From positions 1-64,000 of the forward strand of contig JAAFJB010000007.1 in assembly GCA_013297995.1 (NCBI GenBank): DNA of 64,000 nt, in the 5' to 3' direction. The notes beneath the pieces were generated by a model, which had not been told where the DNA came from, did not search any database, and saw only the letters and a program-made list of their open reading frames with translations. Of this stretch, positions 1 through 11,822 are shown in pieces. How positions within the stretch are numbered: position 1 is the stretch's first letter; each line of letters opens with the position of its first letter. The stretch comes from Chitinophagales bacterium (GTDB taxonomy: Bacteria; Bacteroidota; Bacteroidia; Chitinophagales; Chitinophagaceae). Both the position numbers and the translations under genes were made by a program.

Positions 1-1104
1 CAATGCGAGCCTAAGATTGGCAGCGTGACCGGGATTGTGGTGTTCACAACGAACATAAACACCACCGCAAGCGCCATAACCACCACCACAACCCACTCCA
101 TACGAAGGGGTAATCAAACCCTCATCTAATGCCACCAATGCTCCTAAGGGTTTAAAGGTAGAACCGGGTGGGTACTGGCCTTTGATGGCCCTATTGTACA
201 TTGGCTTTGCCGTATCCATCACCATTCTTCCCCAGTTTTTTCTGCGAGCATTGCCTGTTAAAACATTGGGATTGTAGGTGGGGCTAGATACCATTGCAAT
301 AATTCCACCAGTACGGGGATTGATGGCAACCGCACTTCCAATTTTATTTTGTAATAATAGTTCAGCCAATTGTTGCACTTCTACATCAATACTCGTAAAA
401 AGGTTTCTACCCGCAACAGGAATGGTATCAAATAATCCATTTTCATAAGGCCCCTGAATGCGACTTTTATTATCCCTAATAAAACGTTGAATACCCCGCT
501 CACCCATGAGAATGGACTCATAAGTCTTTTCTAGTCCGCTCATACCCGCATAATCGCCCATCTCATAACCAAACTGGTGATTTTTGCGAAGAAAAGCAGT
601 ATCTACTTCTGCAATATAACCCAGTAGTTGAGCCGCAGTATTGTAGGGATAGGTTCGAACCGATCTTTCGCTCAGTACAAAGCCAGGAAACTTGTACATA
701 TTCTCGGTTAGCTTGGCAAATAATTCAGCATTAAGTAGGGGTTCAAATACGCTGGGTTTTACACGGGTATTTTTAAAAATGGCATCCCGCATTCTTTTCT
801 TGTATTCAGCCGTATCTATATTAAGGATGGCACAGAGCGCAAAAGTATCAGTGCCTTTAGATTCAGATGGCGTAACAATCAAGTCGAAACTAATGGTGTT
901 TTCAAGCAATGCCCTTTTTTTACGATCGAAAATAATACCTCTATCGGGGTAAACGATTTTACGGTAGATGGCATTGTTTTCCGCAGCCAGCTTGTATTTA
1001 GCGGAAAAAACCTGAAGGTTAATTAGTTGAAAAGTGATCACAATAAATACCGCACCTATAATGATTTGAATAACCTTGCTGCGGCTTTGATTGAAAACGG
1101 ACAT
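1..1104 (-). CDS. mrdA: Penicillin-binding protein 2 (peptidoglycan transpeptidase), C-terminus cut by window edge
   Basis: Reverse-strand reading from ATG at 1104 gives MSVFNQSRSKVIQIIIGAVFIVITFQLINLQVF...YPDRGIIFDRKKRALLENTISFDLIV...GLEKTYE..L.GERG...AVAINPRTGGIIAMVSSPTYNPN...YPPGSTFKP; open to window start. Missing from the ORF track because its stop lies outside. Confidence 0.9.
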   Translation of the reverse strand, partial: MSVFNQSRSKVIQIIIGAVFIVITFQLINLQVFSAKYKLAAENNAIYRKIVYPDRGIIFDRKKRALLENTISFDLIVTPSESKGTDTFALCAILNIDTAEYKKRMRDAIFKNTRVKPSVFEPLLNAELFAKLTENMYKFPGFVLSERSVRTYPYNTAAQLLGYIAEVDTAFLRKNHQFGYEMGDYAGMSGLEKTYESILMGERGIQRFIRDNKSRIQGPYENGLFDTIPVAGRNLFTSIDVEVQQLAELLLQNKIGSAVAINPRTGGIIAMVSSPTYNPNVLTGNARRKNWGRMVMDTAKPMYNRAIKGQYPPGSTFKPLGALVALDEGLITPSYGVGCGGGYGACGGVYVRCEHHNPGHAANLRLAL

Positions 1105-1194
1105 ATAATTGGAGGAAGTCGATTAATTCGACAAGCAAATTTAAGATATAGGAATTAACAAGAAAGAATATTTTAATAAAATTCAACTTGAATT

Positions 1195-2976
1195 TTATGC
1201 TGTAAAATAATTCAAACGTTTTAGCCTTGATTCAATGGCAGTTTTGGTGCGACCCATTTCTTTGGCTATATCGGCAATATCAGATTGCATATCAAACAGA
1301 ATCCTTAATTTATCATCCAGCTCAGGCGTCCAAGGCTGGTAGGCTGCTTTGCTCACCAATCTTTTATCTGCAACCGTGTAAGACTTAGGGGCTGAGTTTT
1401 TTTGTATAGGACCACTATTTTCTTCTTTTACTTGTTTAAGTATATGAATATGAACCGATGCTGGTGTTTCTTGCGGTAGCATTTGCTCAGGAATTTTTAA
1501 TTTGAATTTAGCCCTGGTAAGCGCCACATAAAGCAAATTGATTTCTTCATTCAGCTTGGTGATATTTAGTGGTTCTTGCTTAGATTGTTGGGCAATTTTT
1601 TGTTTAATCAGTTTGCCTTCGCTGATAAAATCTTCTGCCAGCTCAACTTCATCGTATTCCATACCCTTGGCACGGTGAACAGTAGAAAAAATCATTTGTG
1701 CTTTGGAACGGTCGCCATCTCCCGTATGCTTTTCTTTGAGTGTATTGAGTAAGGAAGGTATACGATTGCCATATTCATTTACAATACTAAGCATCATACC
1801 CAATTGTATATCTTCTGTTTTTTCAATATACTCTTCCAGCTCATCAATGTCTTTCATTTGTGCTATCAGTTTGTCGCGAATACCGGTTTTTTTATTGTTG
1901 TACAAACTTAATACATCGTACAGGGAAGCTCCATCATCTGCATAAGTGTAAGAGTTGATATTGCCTTCAAAATATAAGTGGTTTATTTTTGGCTGTTTGG
2001 TAACGAACTCAATGGCTTTTAAAAGCAGGCCCAGATTGGTTCTGGCAATAATGGCTTTGGTCTTTATTGTATTGGTAAGCCCTTGTCCCTTGATAGATAA
2101 GGGTTTGGTGGCAGTCAACTGATTTTTCCAATACAATACACTACAAGCTAAATTAGCAATGCTTTGTGGAAAGCGGAAGCTGGTAGAAAGGGATAGTTTT
2201 TTGCACTTTACTTTTTCCAGTGAGTTTACGGCATAACGCCATCCATATATTTGCTGGTGCGTGTCTCCAACTATTACTTTTACGCACTGTTGTTGCATAA
2301 AAACATGCAGCATGGCAGGGGAAGCGTCCTGCCCCTCATCAAATAGAATACAGTCGTAAGGCAATTGAATATTGGCCAACTGGAATTTCTTTAAATAGAA
2401 ATCGTGTATAATTTCAATCTCAGCTTTATCCATCTTACTCAATAAAACCCGGGTGCCTTTTTCTATATAAGTGTAAAAACGTTTTACAAATTGATTGGCT
2501 TTTTCATCGGTAACAGTATCTAAATAATTTAAATCCTGTACACGAGCTTTATCACTGTTGCAGAAATAAGCAATGAATTTATTAATATGGTTGGCTACAA
2601 CATATTCCCCATGTTTTTCACCATCTCCGTTTAAATTTAGTAATTCTGTAATTTCATGAGTTTTAAAGGACTGGGCTTTTACTTTATAGTTACTGCCTTT
2701 AACAATATAGTTAAAGGCCAATGAATGCGCCGTTTCTACCCTTACATTATGAAGCTGATGCTCGGCAAATTTTCTGGCAGCATCTAGCTTAACCGATTTA
2801 TTAAAAGCAATATAAAGGATGCGTGAAGAGGATGGCTGCTTTGCAGCATATTGAATAAGGGTAGTGGTTTTGCCAGAGCCAGCAACAGCATTGATGGCAA
2901 TATCACCCGTTGATTGAATGATGGTATTTTGCTCGTTGGTAAATATTGGGGAACTCTCTTTGCTCATACACCGCAA
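1195..2976 (-). CDS. UvrD/Rep-like superfamily I DNA helicase with C-terminal Myb/SANT-like helix-turn-helix segment
   Basis: Walker A AVAGSGKTTTL, DEGQD motif, GDTHQQIYGWR, VHRAKGMEYDEV, LLYVALTRAK; C-term YQPWTPELDDKLRILF...AKEMGRTKTAIESRLKRL. Confidence 0.85.
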   Translation of the reverse strand: MRCMSKESSPIFTNEQNTIIQSTGDIAINAVAGSGKTTTLIQYAAKQPSSSRILYIAFNKSVKLDAARKFAEHQLHNVRVETAHSLAFNYIVKGSNYKVKAQSFKTHEITELLNLNGDGEKHGEYVVANHINKFIAYFCNSDKARVQDLNYLDTVTDEKANQFVKRFYTYIEKGTRVLLSKMDKAEIEIIHDFYLKKFQLANIQLPYDCILFDEGQDASPAMLHVFMQQQCVKVIVGDTHQQIYGWRYAVNSLEKVKCKKLSLSTSFRFPQSIANLACSVLYWKNQLTATKPLSIKGQGLTNTIKTKAIIARTNLGLLLKAIEFVTKQPKINHLYFEGNINSYTYADDGASLYDVLSLYNNKKTGIRDKLIAQMKDIDELEEYIEKTEDIQLGMMLSIVNEYGNRIPSLLNTLKEKHTGDGDRSKAQMIFSTVHRAKGMEYDEVELAEDFISEGKLIKQKIAQQSKQEPLNITKLNEEINLLYVALTRAKFKLKIPEQMLPQETPASVHIHILKQVKEENSGPIQKNSAPKSYTVADKRLVSKAAYQPWTPELDDKLRILFDMQSDIADIAKEMGRTKTAIESRLKRLNYFTA

Positions 2977-3023
2977 TGATAGGTAATATTTTGTTGCTAA
3001 CTTGCAGTATAAATACTTAGAAT

Positions 3024-3458
3024 ATGGATATTAGTTTAAATACCCCTGCATTGTTATTTCCTGCTATCAGCTTGATTATGTTAGCCTATACTAACCGATT
3101 TTTAGCCTTGTCTAACCGGGTTAGAAGCCTTCACGATAAATATGCCAGTCACGAACAACCCCATCTAATTCATCGGCAAATAAAAAATCTGCGCTACCGG
3201 CTAAAATTAATTAAAAATATGCAGGCCTTGGGCGTACTTACTTTTTTAAGCTCCATACTCTGTATGTATTTTATTTATGCTGAATGGAAAGTGATGGCAC
3301 ATTGGATTTTTGCCATTAGCCTCATCACTTTTGCATTGTCATTAATGCTTTCACTGTTAGAGATTCAGTTAAGTACAAAAGCATTGGAAATTGAATTGAG
3401 CGATATGGAAGGATTAGAAGATCCTTCGGTGATTCAATATTTAAAAAGTAAGTTTTAG
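3024..3458 (+). CDS. DUF2721-like small membrane protein
   Basis: 144 aa, NTPALLFPAISLIMLAYTNRFLALSNRVRSLH pattern with predicted TM helices. Confidence 0.6.
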   Translation: MDISLNTPALLFPAISLIMLAYTNRFLALSNRVRSLHDKYASHEQPHLIHRQIKNLRYRLKLIKNMQALGVLTFLSSILCMYFIYAEWKVMAHWIFAISLITFALSLMLSLLEIQLSTKALEIELSDMEGLEDPSVIQYLKSKF

Positions 3459-3470
3459 TAACCACCTATT

Positions 3471-3500
3471 GTGCCCGCTTGTATCAACAATTCTGGGCAC
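3471..3500 (+). terminator. Weak hairpin between DUF2721-like gene and RND gene
   Basis: GTGCCC (3471-3476) / GGGCAC (3495-3500) followed by TTT; long loop, so weak. Confidence 0.3.
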
Positions 3501-3517
3501 TTTAAATGTATTTTAAT

Positions 3518-6500
3518 ATGCTCAATAAAATTATTCGATTTAGCATACACAATAAACTTATTATAGGTGTTATTACCATTGCAATGGTTGTATGGGGAAT
3601 CTGGAGTGCTGCTAAATTACCTGTTGATGCTTTGCCAGATATTACCAACAATCAAGTACAGGTAATTACAACAGCACCTACACTTGCAGCGCAAGAAGTA
3701 GAACAGTTTATTACCTATCCGGTAGAAAAGGCATTGGCAAACATTCAAGGAGTGGTAGAAATGCGTTCATTCTCTCGATTCGGATTAAGTATGATTACCA
3801 TTGTATTTGAGGAAACTGAAAATATTTATTTTGCGCGACAATTGATTAATGAAAGATTGAAAGAGGCCGAGCAGCAAATCCCTAAAAATATGGGCAGGCC
3901 TAAATTGGCTCCAGTTACAACGGGACTAGGCGAAATTTATCAGTATATAATTCATCCAAAAAAAGGAAGTGAACAAAAATATTCTGCCATGGATTTACGC
4001 ACCATGCAGGATTGGATAGTAGGGCGACAACTAAGTGGGATAAAAGGAGTAGCAGAAGTCACAGCCTTTGGAGGAAACATCAAACAATATGAAGTAGCCA
4101 TTAATCCCGATAGGCTTAAGGCAATGAATACAAGCATTCCAGAAATTTTTACTGCACTCGAAAAAAATAATCAAAATACGGGCGGGGCTTATATCGATAG
4201 AAAACCCAATGCTTATTTTATCAGGGGTATTGGATTGGTTAAAACATTTGCTGACATTGAAAATACAATTGTAAAACAACAGAATGGAATTCCAGTATTG
4301 ATAAGAGATGTTGCCACAGTTCAGTTGGGTTCACCGCCACGCTATGGTGCCATCACCTTTAACGGTGAAAAAGAAGTGGTGGGTGGTTTGGTGCTCATGA
4401 TGAAAGGAGCCAACAGCGCAGCAGTAGTAGCATTGGTAAAAGAAAGAATGCTGAATATTCAAAAATCATTGCCAGCAGATATAATTATTGAGCCTTTTTT
4501 AGATCGTACCAATTTAATTAACAGAGCCATTCATACCGTTCAAACAAACTTAATTGAGGGCGCATTAATCGTAATTTTTGTGCTGGTACTTTTTTTGGGT
4601 AACCTAAGAGCTGGATTAATTGTGGCTTCTGCCATTCCTCTTTCTTTATTGTTTGCTATGTCGCTCATGAATTTATTTGGCGTGAGTGCAAACTTGATGA
4701 GTTTGGGAGCAATTGATTTTGGATTAATTGTTGACGGTGCTGTAATTATTGTTGAAGCTACATTACATCATTTGGGATTGAGAAAAACCCAAGCAATATT
4801 TACACAACAACAAATGGATGAAGAAGTATACCAATCGGCATCGGCTATTAGAAACAGTGCTGCATTTGGTGAAATCATTATTTTAATTGTATATATTCCC
4901 ATTCTTACACTTACTGGAATTGAAGGTAAAATGTTTCGCCCTATGGCGCAAACAGTAGGTTTTGCCATTCTGGGATCACTCTTGCTTTCGCTTACTTATA
5001 TTCCCATGATGTGCGCTTTGTTTTTACCTAAGAAAATAAGCTCTAAGCAAAATTTCTCAGAAAAGATGATGATTTTTTTTCAACGCATATACCAACCACT
5101 AATTCAGGGAGCTATTAAAATAAAATATACCATAGTGGTAATTACTGGGGTATGCTTTTTTGTTTCACTTATTATTTTTAAACAATTGGGCGGTGAATTT
5201 ATTCCCACTTTAGAAGAAGGAGATTATGCCATTGAATTTTTATTGCCGCAAGGATCTTCTTTATCACAATCTACTGAAACCATCCTACTTGCAGAACGAA
5301 TGCTTCGACAGTTTCCAGAAGTTAAAATGGTGGTGGGTAAAACAGGTTCGGCTGAAATAGCTACCGATCCTATGCCGCCCGAAGCCAGTGATTTAATGGT
5401 AATATTAAAAGATAAAAAAGAGTGGACTACTACCAAAAACTTTTACGACTTGGCAGACAGTATGAGTGAAAAATTGGGGGCTATTCCAGGCGTAATAGCC
5501 GAACCTAGTCAACCCATACAAATGCGGTTCAATGAATTAATGACGGGCATACGACAAGATGTAGCCATTAAAATATTTGGAGAAAATTTAGACAGTCTAG
5601 CCAAATACGCCAACAAAGTAGCTGCCGCCATTGGTAAGATTCAAGGAATAACCCAGCCAAGGGTAGAGCGGATAGATGGACTTCCACAAATTACCATTGA
5701 ATACGACCGAGCAAGATTGGCCAGCTATGGATTAAATATTGAAGACGTAAATCATGTTATCAGTACCGCTTTTGCGGGCGAAACTGCAGGTGTTGTTTAT
5801 GAAAATGAAAGAAAATTCGATTTGGTTTTAAGGCTTCAAAGTGATTATCGCAGTTCAAAAGACAATGTGAATGCACTGTATATTCCGTTAAAAAATGGCA
5901 ACCAGATTCCCTTATCACAGGTGGCAACCGTATCTTTTAAAACCGGACCTGCACAAATAAGTAGGGAAGCAGGTAAACGCAGGGTATACATTAGTTTTAA
6001 TGTAAGTGGTAGGGATGTAGAGGGAGTAGTAAAAGATGCACAAAAAATATTAAATGAACAAGTGAAATTACCCGTTGGATATTATTATACTTATGGTGGA
6101 AGTTTCGAAAATTTACAAAAAGCATCTGCTCGTTTAATGATTGTGGTACCAATAGCTTTATTATTGATTTTTTTTATACTCTACTTAAGTTTTCGTTCTG
6201 TAAAAGATGCAACACTTATTTTTACGGCTATTCCCATGGGAGCCATTGGCGGGGTATTTGCATTATTGGTAAGAGATATGCCATTTAGTATTTCTGCGGG
6301 GGTTGGCTTTATTGCCTTATTTGGCGTGTCGGTACTAAACGGTATTGTGTTAATAAGCACATTCAATCAACTAAAAAAAGAAGGAATAGCCAATACAATA
6401 GAACAGGTAATACTTGGCACCAGTACACGCCTGCGACCGGTGTTAATGACGGCAGCGGTTGCCGCACTTGGCTTTCTTCCAATGGCATTAAGTAATGGTG

Positions 6501-7834
6501 CAGGTGCAGAAGTTCAACGGCCTTTAGCTACTGTTGTAATTGGTGGGTTAATTACTGCAACTTTTTTAACATTAATTGTGCTGCCTTGTTTGTACATTAT
6601 TGTTTCAACTAAAAATACTATGCGTAAACCATCTGTTCTAGTAATGAGTTGTGTGATGCTACTTGGATTATTGGGTGGAGTAAGTGCACAGCAAACGGTA
6701 TTGAAAAGAGTAACGGTAAATGAAGCCCTTTTGCTTGCTAGTAATAATCTATTATACCCAATTAATAAAGCGCAAATTGATAGGAGCAAAGCGCAGGTTA
6801 ACACGGCAAATGCCTTGCCGAAAACAGGAGTTTTTACAGAAAATGAAGATATGCGAACCAGTGATCAAACTGGGATATTAAAAATTGGCATCTCTCAAAG
6901 TATTGCCTGGCCTGGTTTGTATAAAGCACAAAAATATCTTTATAACCAACAGTCAAAATACCAAACACTTAATACTATACTTATAGATGCACAGCTTAAG
7001 AAAGATATTCGCACTGTTTATTATCAACTTTGGTATTTGCAAAGCAAACAATATTTATTCATACGCTTAGATAGTATTTATAAATCTTTACACGCTGCTG
7101 CCATACTAAAAGTGAAAGCAGGTGATCGTCCCGGAATAGACAGTATTGCCGCCAACGTAAGAATGAGGGAGTTGATGGCCATGATGGATCAGGTTAATCA
7201 AGAATTGATGATTCAGCAGCAGTTGCTGATGCAGTTGTTGAATAGTGAAGAAAAAATATTACCCATATTGCAGCCCCTAGAAAAAATAGCAATACCTCAT
7301 TTTGTAGCAGATAGTATTCATCCGCTACTGGTATTGCAGGAGCAAAATATTAATATTGCCAATGCGGGAATTGGGGTTGTGAAAAATGAAAATAAACCAG
7401 AATTTTCAGGACGTTTTTTTTCACAGCGATTATGGGGTGCTCCCAATCCCTTTTACGGATTTTCTGTTACCGCTTCATTTCCATTACTGAATGCTAACGC
7501 TTATCGGAATAAAGTAAAATTTGCAGAAGCGGGAAAGGTGGTGGAGCAAAAGCAATTTGAATATGATAACCAGTTACTACTTGCAAAAAAAGCAGAAGCA
7601 AAAGCCAATGTAGAAAAGAATAAAACTGTTTTAACTTTTTATGAAACAGCAGGCATACAACAGTCCTATGAAATTATTAAAGCAGCTACATTAGCGTATA
7701 AATCAGGCGAGGTAAGCTTTGCAGAGCTATCGCAATATTTAGCACAAGGAATTGATATTCAAAAAAATTATTTAGAAAATCTAAATATATACAACCATTC
7801 TGTTATTCAATACAATTACTATCTCAATCAATAA
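3518..7834 (+). CDS. CusA/CzcA-family heavy-metal efflux RND transporter fused to C-terminal TolC-like outer membrane factor
   Basis: RND signatures (PVDALPDITNNQVQV, GLIVDGAVIIVEA, RPMAQTVGFAILGSLLLSLTYIPMM, VLNGIVLISTFNQL) then signal-peptide-like MRKPSVLVMSCVMLLGLLGGVSAQQ and a TolC-like coiled region. ORF opens at 3506; ATG at 3518 (MLNKIIRFSI) is the likelier start. Confidence 0.9.
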   Translation: MLNKIIRFSIHNKLIIGVITIAMVVWGIWSAAKLPVDALPDITNNQVQVITTAPTLAAQEVEQFITYPVEKALANIQGVVEMRSFSRFGLSMITIVFEETENIYFARQLINERLKEAEQQIPKNMGRPKLAPVTTGLGEIYQYIIHPKKGSEQKYSAMDLRTMQDWIVGRQLSGIKGVAEVTAFGGNIKQYEVAINPDRLKAMNTSIPEIFTALEKNNQNTGGAYIDRKPNAYFIRGIGLVKTFADIENTIVKQQNGIPVLIRDVATVQLGSPPRYGAITFNGEKEVVGGLVLMMKGANSAAVVALVKERMLNIQKSLPADIIIEPFLDRTNLINRAIHTVQTNLIEGALIVIFVLVLFLGNLRAGLIVASAIPLSLLFAMSLMNLFGVSANLMSLGAIDFGLIVDGAVIIVEATLHHLGLRKTQAIFTQQQMDEEVYQSASAIRNSAAFGEIIILIVYIPILTLTGIEGKMFRPMAQTVGFAILGSLLLSLTYIPMMCALFLPKKISSKQNFSEKMMIFFQRIYQPLIQGAIKIKYTIVVITGVCFFVSLIIFKQLGGEFIPTLEEGDYAIEFLLPQGSSLSQSTETILLAERMLRQFPEVKMVVGKTGSAEIATDPMPPEASDLMVILKDKKEWTTTKNFYDLADSMSEKLGAIPGVIAEPSQPIQMRFNELMTGIRQDVAIKIFGENLDSLAKYANKVAAAIGKIQGITQPRVERIDGLPQITIEYDRARLASYGLNIEDVNHVISTAFAGETAGVVYENERKFDLVLRLQSDYRSSKDNVNALYIPLKNGNQIPLSQVATVSFKTGPAQISREAGKRRVYISFNVSGRDVEGVVKDAQKILNEQVKLPVGYYYTYGGSFENLQKASARLMIVVPIALLLIFFILYLSFRSVKDATLIFTAIPMGAIGGVFALLVRDMPFSISAGVGFIALFGVSVLNGIVLISTFNQLKKEGIANTIEQVILGTSTRLRPVLMTAAVAALGFLPMALSNGAGAEVQRPLATVVIGGLITATFLTLIVLPCLYIIVSTKNTMRKPSVLVMSCVMLLGLLGGVSAQQTVLKRVTVNEALLLASNNLLYPINKAQIDRSKAQVNTANALPKTGVFTENEDMRTSDQTGILKIGISQSIAWPGLYKAQKYLYNQQSKYQTLNTILIDAQLKKDIRTVYYQLWYLQSKQYLFIRLDSIYKSLHAAAILKVKAGDRPGIDSIAANVRMRELMAMMDQVNQELMIQQQLLMQLLNSEEKILPILQPLEKIAIPHFVADSIHPLLVLQEQNINIANAGIGVVKNENKPEFSGRFFSQRLWGAPNPFYGFSVTASFPLLNANAYRNKVKFAEAGKVVEQKQFEYDNQLLLAKKAEAKANVEKNKTVLTFYETAGIQQSYEIIKAATLAYKSGEVSFAELSQYLAQGIDIQKNYLENLNIYNHSVIQYNYYLNQ

Positions 7835-7836
7835 GG

Positions 7837-9033
7837 ATGAAAAATTTATTTACGCATCTCTCCAATATTATTTTTATAACGGTATTCATTGCTTGTGGAA
7901 GCAAGGATACCCAAAAGGTAAAAACAGTTGAAGCACCCGTGCTGCATGAAGCTGAAACAACAGATATTGCTGAGCTTACTCAAGCGCAGATTAAAACAAT
8001 TGGCATTGAAATGGGCTTTATTGAACAGAAGCAATTAACTGCTTCACTTAAAGCCAATGGAGTACTTAAAATACCCAATCAACATAAGGCAAGTGTGCAT
8101 TCACTTTACAGCGGTGTAATCAAATCAATATTGGTAATACCAGGTAATTTTGTAAAGAAGGGACAAACCATAGCCACCGTTTCAAATCCTGAATTTATAC
8201 AATTGCAAAGTTCCTATTTAAGCACCCGCTCAAAAATTCAACTGGCAGAGTTGGAATTGAAGCGACAGCAAGAGCTGAATGAAGGCAATGCAGGTGCACT
8301 TAAAAATTTGCAAAGTGCTGAAACAGATCTGCGTAATTTAAAAATATCCAAATCAACTTTAGCGCAACAATTACGTTTGATGGGATTAAACCCAGAACAG
8401 CTTTTAAATGAAAAATTAGTTTCTGAGTTATCCATTAAAAGTCCCATTAGTGGTGTAATAAGCAATGTAACTGTAAAAATGGGCTCCTATATTGATTTAT
8501 CTTCTGTAGTAGTTGAAGTGGTAGATAATAGCAAGTTGCACTTAGATTTATTTGTGTATGAGAAAGACATTCACAAATTAAAAAATAACCAGACCATACA
8601 TTTCAGCATTACCAATAATCCGGGTAAGGAATATGATGCAACCATACATTCATGGGGATATGCGTTTGAAGATGAGAGCAAAGCTGTGTCTGTTCATGCT
8701 GAGGTAGAAGGCGATAAAACGGGCTTGATAGAAGGCATGAATGTAACGGCAATTATCAGTCTCAATAAAGCTACTTCACCTGCGGTACCTACTGAGGCAA
8801 TTGTAACGGTGGAAGGGCTGGATTTTATTTTTGCAATGATGAATAGCAAACCAAAAAGCGATTCAGCAATTGGATATATTTTTAAACGCATACCCATAGC
8901 AAGAGGCAATTCAGATATTGGATATACCGCAATTACATTGCTGAAAGAAATACCCAAAGATGTTAAAGTGGTAACAAAAGGAGCTTTTTTTGTGTCGGCT
9001 AAAATGACCAATAATGCCGAGCATGAACATTGA
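7837..9033 (+). CDS. Efflux RND transporter periplasmic adaptor (CusB/CzcB-type membrane fusion lipoprotein)
   Basis: Starts 2 bp after the RND stop; lipobox-like FIACG, barrel-sandwich segment VHSLYSGVIKSILVIPGNFVKKGQTIATVSNPEF. Confidence 0.88.
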   Translation: MKNLFTHLSNIIFITVFIACGSKDTQKVKTVEAPVLHEAETTDIAELTQAQIKTIGIEMGFIEQKQLTASLKANGVLKIPNQHKASVHSLYSGVIKSILVIPGNFVKKGQTIATVSNPEFIQLQSSYLSTRSKIQLAELELKRQQELNEGNAGALKNLQSAETDLRNLKISKSTLAQQLRLMGLNPEQLLNEKLVSELSIKSPISGVISNVTVKMGSYIDLSSVVVEVVDNSKLHLDLFVYEKDIHKLKNNQTIHFSITNNPGKEYDATIHSWGYAFEDESKAVSVHAEVEGDKTGLIEGMNVTAIISLNKATSPAVPTEAIVTVEGLDFIFAMMNSKPKSDSAIGYIFKRIPIARGNSDIGYTAITLLKEIPKDVKVVTKGAFFVSAKMTNNAEHEH

Positions 9034-9050
9034 GGTGATACCTGCCAATC

Positions 9051-9686
9051 TTAGTTTCCATAAAACTTACACCACTCGCTCAACCCACATATTTCACACT
9101 TAGGATTTCGAGCAATGCAAGTATAGCGGCCGTGAAGTATCAACCAGTGATGGGCTCTGTAAACATGTTCGGAAGGTATATTTTTTATCAATTCTTTTTC
9201 TACGGCTAATGGGGTACTGGCTCTGGGGCTTACCAAGCCAAGGCGGTGACTCACCCTATACACATGCGTGTCTACCGCCATATTGGGTTGTTCATCTATT
9301 ACGCTGGTAATTACATTGGCTGTTTTTCTACCAACACCGGGCAATTGAACTAATTCATCTACCGTCATAGGCACTGTTCCATTAAATTTTTCTAAAAGCA
9401 TATTGGCCATGCCAATCAGGTGTTTGGTTTTATTATTGGGATATGAAATGCTTCTGATTAAGGGGAATAAATCGTCGAAGCTGGCTGCTGCCATTTTTTG
9501 CGGACTAGGATAAACTGAAAATATATTTGGGGTAGTTAAATTCACCCTTTTATCGGTACACTGTGCTGAAAGTATTACGGCTACCAATAGTTGAAAAGGA
9601 TTGTCGTAAACCAATTCCGTCTCGGCAATGGGAGTGGTGTTGAGGAAATAATTGATGACTGCCTTGTAGCGATCTTTTTTTAGCAT
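9051..9686 (-). CDS. nth: Endonuclease III
   Basis: HhH motif LPGVGRKTANVI, catalytic DTHVYRVSHRLGL, FeS cluster C-x6-C-x2-C-x5-C (CIARNPKCEICGLSEWC). Likely start at MLKKDRYKAV (ORF opens at 9704). Confidence 0.95.
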   Translation of the reverse strand: MLKKDRYKAVINYFLNTTPIAETELVYDNPFQLLVAVILSAQCTDKRVNLTTPNIFSVYPSPQKMAAASFDDLFPLIRSISYPNNKTKHLIGMANMLLEKFNGTVPMTVDELVQLPGVGRKTANVITSVIDEQPNMAVDTHVYRVSHRLGLVSPRASTPLAVEKELIKNIPSEHVYRAHHWLILHGRYTCIARNPKCEICGLSEWCKFYGN

Positions 9687-9735
9687 ACACAAATGTAGAA
9701 GCAAAGGCTTAAAATATTGCCAAGGGTTGCGTAAT

Positions 9736-9960
9736 TTATTTCTTGCTCAATTTAGCGTAATCAAGTATGGCTTTAATAGATTGTTTAGAGGGTGATTTTA
9801 GTTGAAGTAGATTGAGTTGTTCAATCGATCTTTCAATACTATTTACCCGATGCTTTAGTTCAGCATCTTCTTCAATAGCTTTACCTATGGCGGCGGTTAA
9901 TTCCGGCGTGCAATCCTTGTATACGTACATAATCAATTCCTCTTCTTTAAAGTTTTTCAT
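9736..9960 (-). CDS. Small conserved-looking hypothetical protein (74 aa)
   Basis: Complete ORF in a plausible intergenic slot; MKNFKEEELIMYVYKDCTPELTAAIGKAIEEDAELKHRV. Confidence 0.6.
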   Translation of the reverse strand: MKNFKEEELIMYVYKDCTPELTAAIGKAIEEDAELKHRVNSIERSIEQLNLLQLKSPSKQSIKAILDYAKLSKK

Positions 9961-10082
9961 AAGCAGCTATCTGCATGATTCAAAGAGGGCACGGGATGCT
10001 ATTAAAACGCTGGGCTTTTTTAAATATTGTTATCAATTAAAATAACTACCCAAAATAGCTGGTGAACGAAGTTCTGGTTGAA

Positions 10083-10391
10083 TTATTTTTTGGCAGCAGC
10101 GGAATCTTCCAGAATAAAAATATCTTCCCCATCTTTTTTCATGAGGTAACGCTCACGGGCGTATTTCTCCAGCGCGGCGGGACTATTTTCTAAATCACCC
10201 AATTCTTTTTTGGTCTTGTCTATTTCCTGCTGGTAATAGGCTTTTTTCATTTCAAGTTTGTGAAGTTCATCCCTTCTTTCTTTTTGTTGAAAGTAGTCGC
10301 GTTGGTCGTAAAATAACATCCACACAACAAAGAATACTGATGCAATTAAGTATTTGTTGGTGATATATGGAATTATTTTCTTCATGTACAA
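10083..10391 (-). CDS. Septum formation initiator family protein (FtsB/DivIC-like)
   Basis: Single N-terminal TM, coiled-coil, and LEKYARERYLMKKDGEDIFIL signature. Confidence 0.85.
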   Translation of the reverse strand: MYMKKIIPYITNKYLIASVFFVVWMLFYDQRDYFQQKERRDELHKLEMKKAYYQQEIDKTKKELGDLENSPAALEKYARERYLMKKDGEDIFILEDSAAAKK

Positions 10392-10466
10392 ACAAAAGAT
10401 TGGCAGATAAAAGTAATCATAAACCTCTATCTGCCAATGCTTATTTAGTGCCTAAATATGCGGCAA

Positions 10467-11762
<1,296 letters not shown>

Positions 11763-11822
11763 TTAATTGATTTATTTTTGTAATATCATTATTTCAAGTG
11801 CCGAAGATAAGAAATATGTAGT

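Noticed and set aside
692-952. 86-aa + strand ORF
   Set aside because: Lies antisense within the partial PBP2 gene.
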